A DNA stretch of 64,000 bases from an uncultured Christensenellaceae bacterium (GCA_910588685.1 CAJUPX010000007.1:1-64000), one strand, 5' to 3'. Positions 23,741 through 33,560 are shown, counted from the first letter of the stretch. Notes: generated by a model not told the origin, from the letters alone. Program-made: numbers and translations.

Positions 23741-25963
23741 ATGACAAAGTTCTTAAAGATTTCACTTATAATATTGCTGTCGCTATTAATCACGGCGTTA
23801 ATCCCGCTTTTTATTTTTGCGGTTATTACAAAAGACGCTCATCTTGACGTAAACAAACTTATTTCGCCGAGTCATAATATCATTATAATTGACGAAAACG
23901 GCAACGAGGTAATCAGCGCTTCCACCTCAAACAAAAATAAAAGCGTAGACGTTGACGAACTGCCCGAAAATTGCAAAAACGCGTTTATTGCTTCGGAAGA
24001 CAGAACGTTTTATTCACATAACGGACTTAATTATAAACGTATGATAAAAGCGTTTTTTAAAAATATCGCCGCACGTTCTTTTAAGGAAGGCGCCTCTACG
24101 ATAAGCCAACAGCTTATTAAAAATACGCATCTTTCAAACGATAAAACAATAAAACGCAAGCTAAAGGAGATAAAACTGACCAAAAAACTTGAAAAAAGGT
24201 TTGAAAAAGACGAAATATTAGAGATGTATCTGAACACCATTTATTTCGGTCATAACTGTTACGGACTGCAAAGCGCCGCGGAGTTTTATTTCGACAAAAA
24301 TGCAGAAGCGCTTACGCTCGAGGAAAGCGCAACGCTCGTGGGGCTTTTGACTTCGCCGAACAACTATTCTCCTTTTAAAAATCCGGAAAAAAGTTTAAAA
24401 CGCAGAAACACCGTTCTTAAATGTATGCTTGAATGTAATTTTATTGACAGTCAAACATACGATAAAGCCATTGCCGAGCCGTTAAGTGCGGTTATGCCGA
24501 AGAGCTACGGAAAAAATGCCGACTATATCCACGCTATTTTTGACGAAATCGAAGCGTTGGATATTAACGCATACAACCTTACCGAAGGCTGCACCGTAAA
24601 AACTTACCTTGATACGGATTTACAGAATTTTATTGAAAATTTGTCTTTCAACTGCGATAATTCGGTTATTATTACAACTAAAAGCGGCGGAATAAGCGCA
24701 TACAAATCGACAATCGGAGGAGCTAAAAGACAACCGGGGTCAACGGTAAAGCCGATATTTGTTTATGCTCCTGCAATTGAAGAAAAAATTTTGAGTCCGG
24801 ATACTAAAATTAACGACGAAAAAATAGATTACAACGGTTATTGCCCTGAAAATTTTGATAAAAAGTACCACGGCGCAGTATCCGTAACTGAGAGTATTAA
24901 AAACAGCTACAATATTCCCGCAGTAAAAACACTTAATACTCTCACGGTTGAAAAAGCCGAAAAATATATGCAAAAAGCCGGATTTTCATTTGAAAACGAT
25001 GAAAAAAACCTATCTCTCGCCCTTGGCGGTATGAAATACGGACTGAACTTAAAATCAATAGCCGACCTCTACTCCGTGTTTTCCAAAGGCGGAGTGTATT
25101 CCTCTTCGGCATTTATTAAGGAAATAACAACAAAAGACGGTAAAATAATTTATAAACACTTTCCCTCGACAAGCAGAGTTTATTCCGAAGGCACAAGCTC
25201 TTTAATGAACGAAATGCTAATTGAAACGTCAAAAAGCGGAACGGCTAAAAAACTGAGAAATTTCAATTTTGACGTGGCGTCTAAAACGGGCACCTGTGGC
25301 ACTGCCGAAGGCAATACCGACGCCTACTCAATAAATTACACAAGCGAACACTGTATAGGAATTTGGCTCGGGGATAAAAATAATAACCGACTAAACATTA
25401 CGGGCGGCGGCTCCTGTACCGGATATGCAAAAGAAATATTATCAAAACTTTATATTAGCCGCACTCCCGCCGCTTTAGACACAACAAGCGGAACTGAGCA
25501 AATTATAATAGACGCGGAAGAATACGAAAAAAACAACAGAATTATTATAGCAGACCCGCTTTCACCAAAACTCAACAATAAAACAATTAAGGTTCTTAAA
25601 AATAACAGCCCTAAAGAAATTTCTTCAAGATTTTCCTATCCCAAAATAGAAAAACCCGTTCTTTCAGTTAAAGATAATACCGTAAACATTCAATTATGTC
25701 AGACAAAGTACTATGCATATTTAATAAAAAGGCGATTTCAGGGCAAAAACGAGGAAATATACGACGGCGTTTGGAAAAACGAAATTACCGATAAACCAAA
25801 AGCAGGAACCTATATCTATTCTGTTACTCCTTACTTTATAAACGGAGATAAAAAAATATACGGCGAGGAAATAATCCTGCCGCAAGTTTATATTTCAGAC
25901 GGAGCCGCTCCTCCGCAAATTAAAATACCCGATATAGCAAATAAAGACTGGTATAATTTATAA
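23741..25963 (+). CDS. Class A penicillin-binding protein (glycosyltransferase and transpeptidase)
   Basis: It polymerises lipid II and crosslinks peptidoglycan outside the membrane. The 740 residues hold an N-terminal membrane anchor (about 5-28), a GT51 domain with EDRTFYSHNG and GASTISQQLIKN, and a transpeptidase with the active serine in PGSTVKPIFVY, SYNIPA, and SKTGTCG. The last 80 residues look like a beta-sandwich, FN3-type. No Shine-Dalgarno is seen before the ATG, so a leaderless mRNA is possible. It is monocistronic, between the mutS and thiI operons, and its end overlaps the convergent thiI by six bases. Confidence 0.93.
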   Translation: MTKFLKISLIILLSLLITALIPLFIFAVITKDAHLDVNKLISPSHNIIIIDENGNEVISASTSNKNKSVDVDELPENCKNAFIASEDRTFYSHNGLNYKRMIKAFFKNIAARSFKEGASTISQQLIKNTHLSNDKTIKRKLKEIKLTKKLEKRFEKDEILEMYLNTIYFGHNCYGLQSAAEFYFDKNAEALTLEESATLVGLLTSPNNYSPFKNPEKSLKRRNTVLKCMLECNFIDSQTYDKAIAEPLSAVMPKSYGKNADYIHAIFDEIEALDINAYNLTEGCTVKTYLDTDLQNFIENLSFNCDNSVIITTKSGGISAYKSTIGGAKRQPGSTVKPIFVYAPAIEEKILSPDTKINDEKIDYNGYCPENFDKKYHGAVSVTESIKNSYNIPAVKTLNTLTVEKAEKYMQKAGFSFENDEKNLSLALGGMKYGLNLKSIADLYSVFSKGGVYSSSAFIKEITTKDGKIIYKHFPSTSRVYSEGTSSLMNEMLIETSKSGTAKKLRNFNFDVASKTGTCGTAEGNTDAYSINYTSEHCIGIWLGDKNNNRLNITGGGSCTGYAKEILSKLYISRTPAALDTTSGTEQIIIDAEEYEKNNRIIIADPLSPKLNNKTIKVLKNNSPKEISSRFSYPKIEKPVLSVKDNTVNIQLCQTKYYAYLIKRRFQGKNEEIYDGVWKNEITDKPKAGTYIYSVTPYFINGDKKIYGEEIILPQVYISDGAAPPQIKIPDIANKDWYNL

Positions 25964-27112
25964 TTCTATTTTTTCAAGTGTTGACAGGGCATTTTTTACA
26001 AGCTCTTCTAAGTTCAGTTTACCCTCTTCATTTAAAATATCGCTCATATTAGGTTTTATCACAGGGTGTTTAGGCAAAAATACGGTGCAGCAATCTTCAT
26101 ACGGCTGAATTGAAATACCGTATGTTCCTATATCTCTGCTTCTGTCTATTATTTCATCTTTATCAAATCCGCAAAGCGGGCGCAAAACAGGCAACTCTGA
26201 AATGACGCTGTTAGACGAAGTCATTCCTTCTATTGTCTGGCTAGCTACCTGCCCCAAACTTTCGCCGGTGATAATACACTGTTCGCCGGTCTTTTTTGCA
26301 ACAGCTTCGGCAATTCTCATCATAAAACGGCGCAAAAGCGTTACCATATAATCGCCGTTGCATTTTTTATGAATTTCTTCCTGAATTTCCGTAACGGATA
26401 CAATGTATAATGTCGTGCCGCAATTATAATCCGAAAAAACTTTTGCAAGCTCTATAACTTTATCCCGAGCCTGTAAATTTGTATACGGATAACTGTGAAA
26501 ATGCAGACAGTTAACCTTCATTCCGCGTTTTGCTATCATATGCCCCGCCACAGGACTGTCAATACCGCCGGAAAGCAACAAAAGTCCCTTACCCGACGTC
26601 CCGACAGGCATACCGCCCGCACCCTTAAAAAACTCATTAAATATCAACGCAGTACCGTTTTCACGAATGTCTATACTAATCGTAAACTCAGGCTCGTGTA
26701 CGTCAACTTTCAGATTTTTATAAATTGAAAGCAATTTTCCGCCTATTTCCGCGCTTATCTGCATAGAATTAAGCGGAAATCTTTTATTTGCTCTGTGGGT
26801 AACAACTTTAAAAGAGCCGCAAGCAGCGCAAACGCCCTTACACGCTTCAAAAATCTCACCCATATCAGCTTTGGTTTTTAAAGCCACGCTCATAGAGTGT
26901 ATGCCGAAAACTTTTTTGAGCTTTCCGATAATTTCTTCTGACTGCTCTCCGTCAAAATTTTCTATCAAATATCTTCCGCTCTGCCTTGTGAGCTCGTGAC
27001 GGTATCCTTTTAAAGATTTTTCTATATTTACCGCAAAAGCGCGTTCAAAAAATCCTCTGTTTTTGCCTTTTAAGTGTATTTCCGAATATCTAATTATAAT
27101 TACTTTTTCCAT
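25958..27112 (-). CDS. thiI: tRNA 4-thiouridine synthase ThiI (no rhodanese domain)
   Basis: It activates U8 of tRNA with ATP for sulfur insertion and may also serve thiazole synthesis. The 384 residues carry a ferredoxin-like and THUMP N-terminal region and a PP-loop pyrophosphatase domain with LLLSGGIDSPVAGHMIAKRG. The C-terminal rhodanese domain of E. coli ThiI is absent, as in many Bacillota, where a dedicated cysteine desulfurase passes sulfur directly. Such a desulfurase gene lies two bases upstream, supporting the pair as a unit. Confidence 0.94.
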   Translation of the reverse strand: MEKVIIIRYSEIHLKGKNRGFFERAFAVNIEKSLKGYRHELTRQSGRYLIENFDGEQSEEIIGKLKKVFGIHSMSVALKTKADMGEIFEACKGVCAACGSFKVVTHRANKRFPLNSMQISAEIGGKLLSIYKNLKVDVHEPEFTISIDIRENGTALIFNEFFKGAGGMPVGTSGKGLLLLSGGIDSPVAGHMIAKRGMKVNCLHFHSYPYTNLQARDKVIELAKVFSDYNCGTTLYIVSVTEIQEEIHKKCNGDYMVTLLRRFMMRIAEAVAKKTGEQCIITGESLGQVASQTIEGMTSSNSVISELPVLRPLCGFDKDEIIDRSRDIGTYGISIQPYEDCCTVFLPKHPVIKPNMSDILNEEGKLNLEELVKNALSTLEKIEL

Positions 27113-27114
27113 AT

Positions 27115-28242
27115 TTACGCCATTTTCTCTTTTCTCGCCGCAACAATCCGGTTCAAAATTTCCGCAGCTTCTATTATTTCCTGCTCTGTTGTATTATACG
27201 ATAAACTGAGTCTGAGCACTCCATCTGCAAATTCTTCGCTTATCCCGCACGCTAAAATAATGCGGGAAAACCGTTTTTTGTCATTAGACGAACAGGCAGA
27301 CCCCGTGCCTATAATTAATCCGCAGTCGTCAGCTTCGTGCAATATTGTTTCGCCCCTCAAGCCCTTAGCGGAAACGGTCAGAATATACGGCGAGCCGCTC
27401 TCCGGCGAAATCCGCGCAAAAAGCGATTTATCAAGCGACTGCCATAAAAGCGAATTGAGCCGACCCGCTTTTTCGTAATTACTTTTAATGCCGTACTTTA
27501 TTTTATTTGCCGCATATTCAAAATTTTTAACGGCAAATACATTTTCCGTGCCGCTTCGCAGTCCCTGTTCCTGTCCGCCGCCGTAGATAAGCGGCTTTAA
27601 AATTAAATTCTTCTTCTTTATAAGCGCTCCGCACCCCTTAATTCCGCCGATTTTGTGCGCGCTTATAGAATACATATCTATATCAGAACTAAGTTTTACC
27701 GGTATTTTACCGAAAGACTGTACCCCGTCGGAGTGAAAAAGCGTGCGGAGATTTTTCTTTTTAACTAAATTTGAAATTTTAATTATATCGTTTACTGCGC
27801 CCGTTTCGTTGGAAACGTGGATAACCGAAACCAAAGAAGTTTTTTCGTCTACTAACGATAATAGACTGTTTACGTTCACGCTGCCGTCGGTGTTAATTTC
27901 GGCAAAACGAACCTCAAGCCCTCTTTGCTTTAATTCGTTTACAGTCGAAAACACAGCCGAATGTTCGCCGGAAGTAGTAACTATATTACCGCGCTTACCT
28001 CCGCCGAATACTGCCAGATTATCGGCTTCCGTTCCGCAGGACGTAAAAACCAAATCGAAGTTCTGGACGTCGGCAACTACCGAAACAATATTTTTGCGGG
28101 CTTCGCGCAAATCTTTCTGCACGTCATACCCGCCTTTATAAAGCGCGGACGGATTAAAATAATCGGATAAATAATATTTTTCGGCGAGTTTTAAACACTC
28201 GCCGTCGGGTTTAGTTGTAGCCGCATTATCAAGATAAATCAT
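27115..28242 (-). CDS. Cysteine desulfurase, NifS/IscS type, partner of ThiI
   Basis: It takes sulfur from cysteine as a persulfide, using PLP. In 375 residues one sees the N-terminal MIYLDNAATTKPD, the cofactor Lys in SAHKIGGIKGCGAL, and the persulfide Cys in GTGSACSSNDKKRFS. The short loop after that Cys is IscS/NifZ-like. It starts where the carB-dapF gene stops (28242) and is followed by thiI, the usual NifZ-ThiI arrangement for 4-thiouridine. A broader role in Fe-S cluster supply cannot be excluded. Confidence 0.92.
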   Translation of the reverse strand: MIYLDNAATTKPDGECLKLAEKYYLSDYFNPSALYKGGYDVQKDLREARKNIVSVVADVQNFDLVFTSCGTEADNLAVFGGGKRGNIVTTSGEHSAVFSTVNELKQRGLEVRFAEINTDGSVNVNSLLSLVDEKTSLVSVIHVSNETGAVNDIIKISNLVKKKNLRTLFHSDGVQSFGKIPVKLSSDIDMYSISAHKIGGIKGCGALIKKKNLILKPLIYGGGQEQGLRSGTENVFAVKNFEYAANKIKYGIKSNYEKAGRLNSLLWQSLDKSLFARISPESGSPYILTVSAKGLRGETILHEADDCGLIIGTGSACSSNDKKRFSRIILACGISEEFADGVLRLSLSYNTTEQEIIEAAEILNRIVAARKEKMA

Positions 28243-31200
28243 TATATTTCTATAGTTCCGTTAAAAGATAATTTTACAGGTCCGTCCAGCTCGACTTCGC
28301 CGTTTTCCGTATATCTTACGAATAAATCTCCGCCTTTCAATTTTACGGTTATAACGCTGTTATACAGGCAACCGCCGTTTGCAACACAGGCGGCCGCCGC
28401 TGCCGAGGCTGCCGTTCCGCAGGATAAAATTTCCCCGTTCTTAATTCCCCAAACGCGCATTTTTACCGTCACCGAATTAACAACACGCACAACTTCAACA
28501 AACGTATCTGCAGGTAAACCGCTGTCCAAAACAGCTTGTCCAAGTCCGTCCAAATCAATTTCTTCAATTTTATCGCAAAAAATCACTGCGTGCAAGTTGC
28601 CGACGTCAACTAAATTTATTTCGTAATCTTTATTTTTATATACTATTGTCTGCGTTATAATTTTACCGGCATTTCCATCAAATTTATACTCGGGCTTGCC
28701 GAGGCAAAGGCTTACAGAGCTTGCCTTATTGTTAAAGGAGCTTACAGAAAGCTCAAGCACCTTGTTACAGCTTTCAATAGATATTTTCTCTGATTTGGAA
28801 ATACCGTTATCGTAAAGATATTTTGCAACGCACCTTATAGGATTAACCGCAAGCCCGCAATCGCTGCCGTCGCGGTTATAAACATTGACTTTCGCGTCCG
28901 CTTCAACCGATTTTTCAATCATTACCAAGCCGTCGCCTCCGATTGAAAAATGTCTGTCCGAAAAATTAATTGCAAGCGATTCGGGACAGGTAATACGCCC
29001 CTCCATATTATTAAAGAAGACGTAATCGTTACCGCAGCTATGCATTTTACAAAAATCGAGCTTTAATTTATGCTTTCTCAAATTATTAATGTCTATAAGC
29101 TCTGTATTAAACTCGTTATACCTGCCCGCGATAACGTCGGCTAACGCGTTAGTCGTATCAAGCGAAGTTAAAACGGTTATGCCAAGTAAAATAGCGTGAT
29201 GATGCAGTCCTATATAGTTTGAAATGGATTCAACGTCGGTTTTACCGGTATATACGATATAATCGATTTTACCGTCGTCCATAAGCTTAAAAATTTCTTC
29301 GTTACTGGAAAGCCTTGAAACTTCGGCACATTCAAGTCCGAGACTTCTAATAACCTTAGCCGTGCCCTTTGTAGCATACAAATTCAAGCCGAGATCGGCA
29401 AATTTCTTTACTATATTAATTATTTCCGGCTTATCCTGATCGTTTATAGTGAAATAAATACCGGACGGTCTTTGTTTTGTGGGGTGGCGCATATTGAATC
29501 CCGCAGAAACAAGCCCTTTGAAGAGCGCCTCCTCTATTGTTTTACCTATGCCGAGCGCCTCGCCCGTAGATTTCATTTCCGGTCCGAGCTGTGAATTTAC
29601 GTCGTTTAATTTCTCAAACGAAAATACCGGCACTTTAACTGCAACATACGGAGAATTAGGGTAAAGCCCTGTACCGAAACCGAGTTTTTTTAGCTTTGCA
29701 CCCATTAAAATTTTGGTTGCAAGGTCAACCATAGGCACGCCGGTGACCTTTGAAATATAAGGAATAGTCCTTGAAGCCCTCGGATTAACTTCTATTACAT
29801 ACAACTCGTTCTGGTAAATCAGATACTGGATATTAATAAGACCCTTTGTTTTGAGCGACAGCGCAAGTTTAATAGAAATATCCTCTACTTTTTTAAGCAT
29901 TGCGTCACTCAAATTGTAAGGCGGATAAACGGCAATCGAGTCGCCGCTGTGAACTCCCGCTCTTTCAATATGCTGCATTATACCGGGTATCAATACGTCC
30001 ACACCGTCGGAGATTGCGTCAACCTCTAACTCCGTTCCCATAAGGTATTTATCGCAAAGAACAGGATTTTCAATCTTTTGGGCAAGAATTACGTCCATAT
30101 AACGTTCTATATCGTTCTGCGTAAACGCTATGGTCATATTCTGACCGCCTATTACGTAAGACGGACGGAGCAGCACGGGATAACCAAGCTTTTCGGCTGC
30201 ATTTATAGCCTCTTCTTTACTCATAACAGTCAAGCCCTTGGGGCGCGCAATGCCGAATTTTTCCAAAAGCTCGTCAAAACGTTCTCTGTCCTCCGCAAGG
30301 TCAACGCTGTCCGCAGGCGTGCCGAGTATCCTGATACCTTTTTTATCAAGATAACTGCACAGTTTAATTGCAGTTTGACCGCCGAAAGTTATAACTACGC
30401 CGTACGGTTTTTCAATATCGATTACGTTCTGCACGTCCTCCGGCGTGAGCGCCTCGAAATACAGCCTGTCCGCAGTGTCGAAGTCGGTTGAAACGGTTTC
30501 GGGATTGTTATTAATTATAATTACTTCGTAGCCAAGCTTTTTAAGCGCCCAAACGCAGTGCACCGAGGAATAATCAAATTCTATTCCCTGCCCGATTCTG
30601 ATAGGACCCGAGCCTATAACTATAATGCGTTTTCTCACCGAGGTTACAAACTTTTTAGCCTCGTCGTGTTCTTTTTCATCGTACGTCGAGTAAAAATACG
30701 GTGTCTGCGCAGCAAATTCCGCGCCGCAGGTATCTACCATTTTATAAACGCAATTTCTGTGCATAGGCAGTTTATTGCCGGAAATTTTTAAAAGTGCGTT
30801 ATCTGGATAGCCGAGTTTTTTACCTCGCAAATACTGTTCGCGGGAAATCTCTGTTCCGCGAATTTCATTTTCAAAATCAACCAGATTTTTGAGTTTATTC
30901 AAAAACCACTCGTCTATTTTGGTAATCGAATAAATTTCGTCTATAGAAACGCCGCGTTTTAACGCTTCAAAAACAACGAACAATCTTTCATCGGTAAGTT
31001 CGTAAAGCCTATCGTGTATTTCTGCGTCGGATAAAGTTGCAAATTTAGGCAGATTAAGCGTGCTTACCGAAATTTCAGCGCCGCGGACGGCTTTCATAAT
31101 TGCCATTTCAAAGCTTGTGCCTATTGCCATTACTTCGCCCGTCGCTTTCATACGCGTACCAAGATTTCTTTTTGCATATAAAAACTTATCGAAAGGCCAT

Positions 31201-32276
31201 TTAGGAAGTTTTACAACTACGTAATCGAGCGTAGGCTCAAAGCAAGCGTACGTCTTTCCTGTAATATCGTTTTTAATTTCGTCGAGCGTATAGCCGAGCG
31301 CAATTTTTGCCGCAACCTTTGCTATGGGGTATCCGGTTGCTTTTGACGCCAACGCGGAAGAGCGCGAAACCCTGGGATTGACTTCTATTACCGAATATTC
31401 AAAAGAGTCGGGATTGAGCGCAAACTGACAATTGCACCCGCCCTCTATTTGCAGTTCGCTTATTATATCCAGAGAAGCCGTACGGAGCATCTGATATTCT
31501 TTGTCGGACAGAGTAACCGCAGGCGCTATAACTATGGAGTCGCCGGTATGTATTCCCACCGGGTCAAAGTTTTCCATAGAGCAAACGGTAAGCACGTTGC
31601 CTGCACCGTCGCGCAGTACTTCAAACTCAATTTCTTTCCAGCCGCCTATATATTTTTCTATTAAAACCTGTGTTATGGGTGAAAGCATTAATCCGTTGTG
31701 GGCTATAAGCCGAAGCTCTTCGGCATCTTTTGCCACACCGCCGCCTGCGCCGCCGAGTGTATATGCAGGGCGGACTATTACAGGATAGCCTATTTTATCG
31801 GCGATGGAAAGGCACTCCTCCACCGTATAAGCAATATCCGACGGAACTACAGGCTGATTAATTTTAGCCATAGTTTCTTTGAAAAGCTCTCTGTCCTCGG
31901 CACGGTCAATGGATTCGAGATTAACGCCGATAAGCTTTACGCCGTATTCGTCGAGAAAACCGGATTTTGCAAGCTGACAGCCCAAAGTCAACCCGGTCTG
32001 TCCGCCAAGGGAAGCTAAAAGCGAATCGGGACGCTCTTTAATAATAATTCTTTTAAGAGTATCTACGGTGAGCGGCTCAAGATAAATCTCGTCCGCAAGC
32101 GCGCTATCCGTCATAATAGTTGCGGGGTTTGAATTACACAAAACAACGTTTATACCCGCGTCTTTTAAAACCCGGCACGCCTGCGTACCGGCATAGTCGA
32201 ACTCCGCCGCCTGTCCTATTACTATCGGTCCCGAACCTATTACAAGTACTTTACGGATATCTTCTCTCTTAGGCAT
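28242..32276 (-). CDS. carB: CarB-DapF fusion: carbamoyl-phosphate synthase large subunit plus divergent diaminopimelate epimerase
   Basis: Residues 1 to about 1071 are a full-length CarB: SGPIVIGQAAEFDYAGTQAC at the start, a second SGPIRIGQGIEFDYSSVH near 555, two ATP-grasp halves and a C-terminal MGS-like regulatory domain. It makes carbamoyl phosphate with CarA. Residues 1072-1344 (28245-29063) are a complete DapF-like domain: KLDFCKMHSCGNDYVFF, FSIGGDGLVMI, YNRDGSDCGLAVNPIRC, GNLH and GEILSCGTAAS. In ordinary DapF the second motif reads DGSxxxMCGNGxRC; here the first catalytic Cys is Ala1143, while the second (Cys1286) is kept. GNPH is GNLH. Epimerase activity is therefore doubtful. The carA start overlaps by eight bases. 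Confidence 0.92.
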   Translation of the reverse strand: MPKREDIRKVLVIGSGPIVIGQAAEFDYAGTQACRVLKDAGINVVLCNSNPATIMTDSALADEIYLEPLTVDTLKRIIIKERPDSLLASLGGQTGLTLGCQLAKSGFLDEYGVKLIGVNLESIDRAEDRELFKETMAKINQPVVPSDIAYTVEECLSIADKIGYPVIVRPAYTLGGAGGGVAKDAEELRLIAHNGLMLSPITQVLIEKYIGGWKEIEFEVLRDGAGNVLTVCSMENFDPVGIHTGDSIVIAPAVTLSDKEYQMLRTASLDIISELQIEGGCNCQFALNPDSFEYSVIEVNPRVSRSSALASKATGYPIAKVAAKIALGYTLDEIKNDITGKTYACFEPTLDYVVVKLPKWPFDKFLYAKRNLGTRMKATGEVMAIGTSFEMAIMKAVRGAEISVSTLNLPKFATLSDAEIHDRLYELTDERLFVVFEALKRGVSIDEIYSITKIDEWFLNKLKNLVDFENEIRGTEISREQYLRGKKLGYPDNALLKISGNKLPMHRNCVYKMVDTCGAEFAAQTPYFYSTYDEKEHDEAKKFVTSVRKRIIVIGSGPIRIGQGIEFDYSSVHCVWALKKLGYEVIIINNNPETVSTDFDTADRLYFEALTPEDVQNVIDIEKPYGVVITFGGQTAIKLCSYLDKKGIRILGTPADSVDLAEDRERFDELLEKFGIARPKGLTVMSKEEAINAAEKLGYPVLLRPSYVIGGQNMTIAFTQNDIERYMDVILAQKIENPVLCDKYLMGTELEVDAISDGVDVLIPGIMQHIERAGVHSGDSIAVYPPYNLSDAMLKKVEDISIKLALSLKTKGLINIQYLIYQNELYVIEVNPRASRTIPYISKVTGVPMVDLATKILMGAKLKKLGFGTGLYPNSPYVAVKVPVFSFEKLNDVNSQLGPEMKSTGEALGIGKTIEEALFKGLVSAGFNMRHPTKQRPSGIYFTINDQDKPEIINIVKKFADLGLNLYATKGTAKVIRSLGLECAEVSRLSSNEEIFKLMDDGKIDYIVYTGKTDVESISNYIGLHHHAILLGITVLTSLDTTNALADVIAGRYNEFNTELIDINNLRKHKLKLDFCKMHSCGNDYVFFNNMEGRITCPESLAINFSDRHFSIGGDGLVMIEKSVEADAKVNVYNRDGSDCGLAVNPIRCVAKYLYDNGISKSEKISIESCNKVLELSVSSFNNKASSVSLCLGKPEYKFDGNAGKIITQTIVYKNKDYEINLVDVGNLHAVIFCDKIEEIDLDGLGQAVLDSGLPADTFVEVVRVVNSVTVKMRVWGIKNGEILSCGTAASAAAAACVANGGCLYNSVITVKLKGGDLFVRYTENGEVELDGPVKLSFNGTIEI

Positions 32277-33342
32277 TGTATTTACCCTCCCTTACGTTTT
32301 TAATAAACTTATCAAACAAAAATGCACAGTCGCGGGGACCGCCGCACGCTTCGGGGTGGAATTGCACGGTGAAAGCATTTAAAGCAGGATAATTAAAACC
32401 TTCGCAGGTTTGGTCGTTTGCGTTTATATAACTTAGCTCACCACGCCCCACAAGACTCGAGGAGAGCACCTCGTAGCCGTGGTTCTGACTTGATATATAA
32501 ACCCTGCCGTTTTTAACGTTTTTAACAGGCTGATTAGACCCCCTGTGCCCATATTTCATTTTAACGGTTTTTCCGCCCATTGCAAGAGCAAAAAGCTGAT
32601 GCCCTAAACAAATTCCGAATATAGGCAGTTTACCTGCAAGTTTTTTCAGATTTTTAATTATTTCAAAATTTTCAGAAGGGTCGCCGGGTCCGTTCGTAAG
32701 CATTAATCCCTGTGGTTCCAATGCAAGAATCTGCTCGGCAGTATACGACGAGGGAACTTTTATACAGTAACAGCCGCGCTTTACAAGTTCGCGCGTTATA
32801 TTGTCTTTTGCGCCGAAATCCCAAACCGCAATTTTTAACCCGTCGGGCGAGCCAAAATATTCAACCTGGCTGCAGCTTACGCTTTTAACCGCATTTTTAA
32901 TTGAAAAGCTCTCTAATTTTTCAAAATCCTTTACAGGCTTTGACGAGATAACAGCATTCATAACTCCGGCTTCCCGGACTATTTTAGTAAGCTCGCGCGT
33001 GTCTATGCCGTATACGCCTACAATGCCAGACTTCTTCAGATATTCGTCCAAAGTAAGTTCGCACCTGAAATTTGACGGCATATCGCATTTTTCACGCACA
33101 ATATAAGCCGAAACCCACGGTTTTTTACTTTCACAGTCGGAGGGTATAACTCCGTAATTGCCAATAAGCGGAAATGTTTGTATAACTATCTGTCCGTAAT
33201 AACTCGGGTCGGTAAGCGTTTCTATATATCCCGTCATACCCGTAGTAAAAACAAGCTCTCCCAGAACGTCGCCGTCCGCGCCAAACCGCTTGCCCATAAA
33301 TCTCGTTCCGTTCTGCAAAGTCAAATAAACCGCGTTACTCAT
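32269..33342 (-). CDS. carA: Carbamoyl-phosphate synthase small subunit CarA
   Basis: It hydrolyses glutamine and passes ammonia to CarB for arginine and pyrimidine synthesis. The 357 residues have the N-terminal CPSase domain (FTTGMTGYIETLTDPSYYGQ) and a class I glutamine amidotransferase domain with the nucleophile Cys in GICLGHQLFALAMGG, and HPE in VQFHPEACGG. RBS AGGAG lies upstream. It heads a four-gene operon (carA, carB-dapF, desulfurase, thiI), after a leader ORF and terminator-like hairpin. Confidence 0.95.
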   Translation of the reverse strand: MSNAVYLTLQNGTRFMGKRFGADGDVLGELVFTTGMTGYIETLTDPSYYGQIVIQTFPLIGNYGVIPSDCESKKPWVSAYIVREKCDMPSNFRCELTLDEYLKKSGIVGVYGIDTRELTKIVREAGVMNAVISSKPVKDFEKLESFSIKNAVKSVSCSQVEYFGSPDGLKIAVWDFGAKDNITRELVKRGCYCIKVPSSYTAEQILALEPQGLMLTNGPGDPSENFEIIKNLKKLAGKLPIFGICLGHQLFALAMGGKTVKMKYGHRGSNQPVKNVKNGRVYISSQNHGYEVLSSSLVGRGELSYINANDQTCEGFNYPALNAFTVQFHPEACGGPRDCAFLFDKFIKNVREGKYNA

Positions 33343-33359
33343 TCCATACTCCTAAAATT

Positions 33360-33391
33360 AAAATAAAGACTGATTTAAAAATAAATCAGTC
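33360..33391 (-). terminator. Terminator-like hairpin before carA (possible attenuator)
   Basis: A perfect 10-bp stem GACTGATTTA/TAAATCAGTC (33368-33377, 33382-33391) with a 4-base loop is followed leftward by TTTATTTTAATTTTA. It lies between a consensus promoter and carA, and the stop codon of the leader ORF is inside the stem, as expected for transcription attenuation. Confidence 0.8.
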
Positions 33392-33508
33392 TATAAAAAT
33401 AAAATTCCTATCGATTTTTGAAAATAATTTATCCTTGACGATTAAAAAATCGCCGCATACGAAATTGCCGTATTCGATTTTTTCCAAGTCAATTATTTGC
33501 TGTTCCAT
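33386..33508 (-). CDS. 40-codon leader ORF upstream of carA
   Basis: It begins MEQQIIDLEKIEYGNFVCGD and ends just inside the hairpin that precedes carA. A weak AAGG lies 11 bases before the ATG. There is no run of Arg codons, as would be expected for classical arginine attenuation. It may be a leader peptide or a small real protein. Its position between promoter (33527-33555) and terminator makes a regulatory reading more likely. Confidence 0.5.
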   Translation of the reverse strand: MEQQIIDLEKIEYGNFVCGDFLIVKDKLFSKIDRNFIFID

Positions 33509-33526
33509 AATCTTTGTACCTTAAAA

Positions 33527-33555
33527 ATTATATAATACGCTTTGATTATAGTCAA
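33527..33555 (-). promoter_or_regulatory. Consensus promoter of the car operon
   Basis: On the leftward strand: TTGACT (33550-33555), 17 bases, TATAAT (33527-33532). It would give a leader of about 180 bases containing the small ORF and hairpin before carA. Confidence 0.88.
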
Positions 33556-33560
33556 GCGTT

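Noticed and set aside
28242..32276. CarB-DapF as an assembly or frameshift artefact
   Set aside because: The frame is continuous and both domains are complete, with a plausible linker. An artefact would need an exact loss of a stop between two genes.
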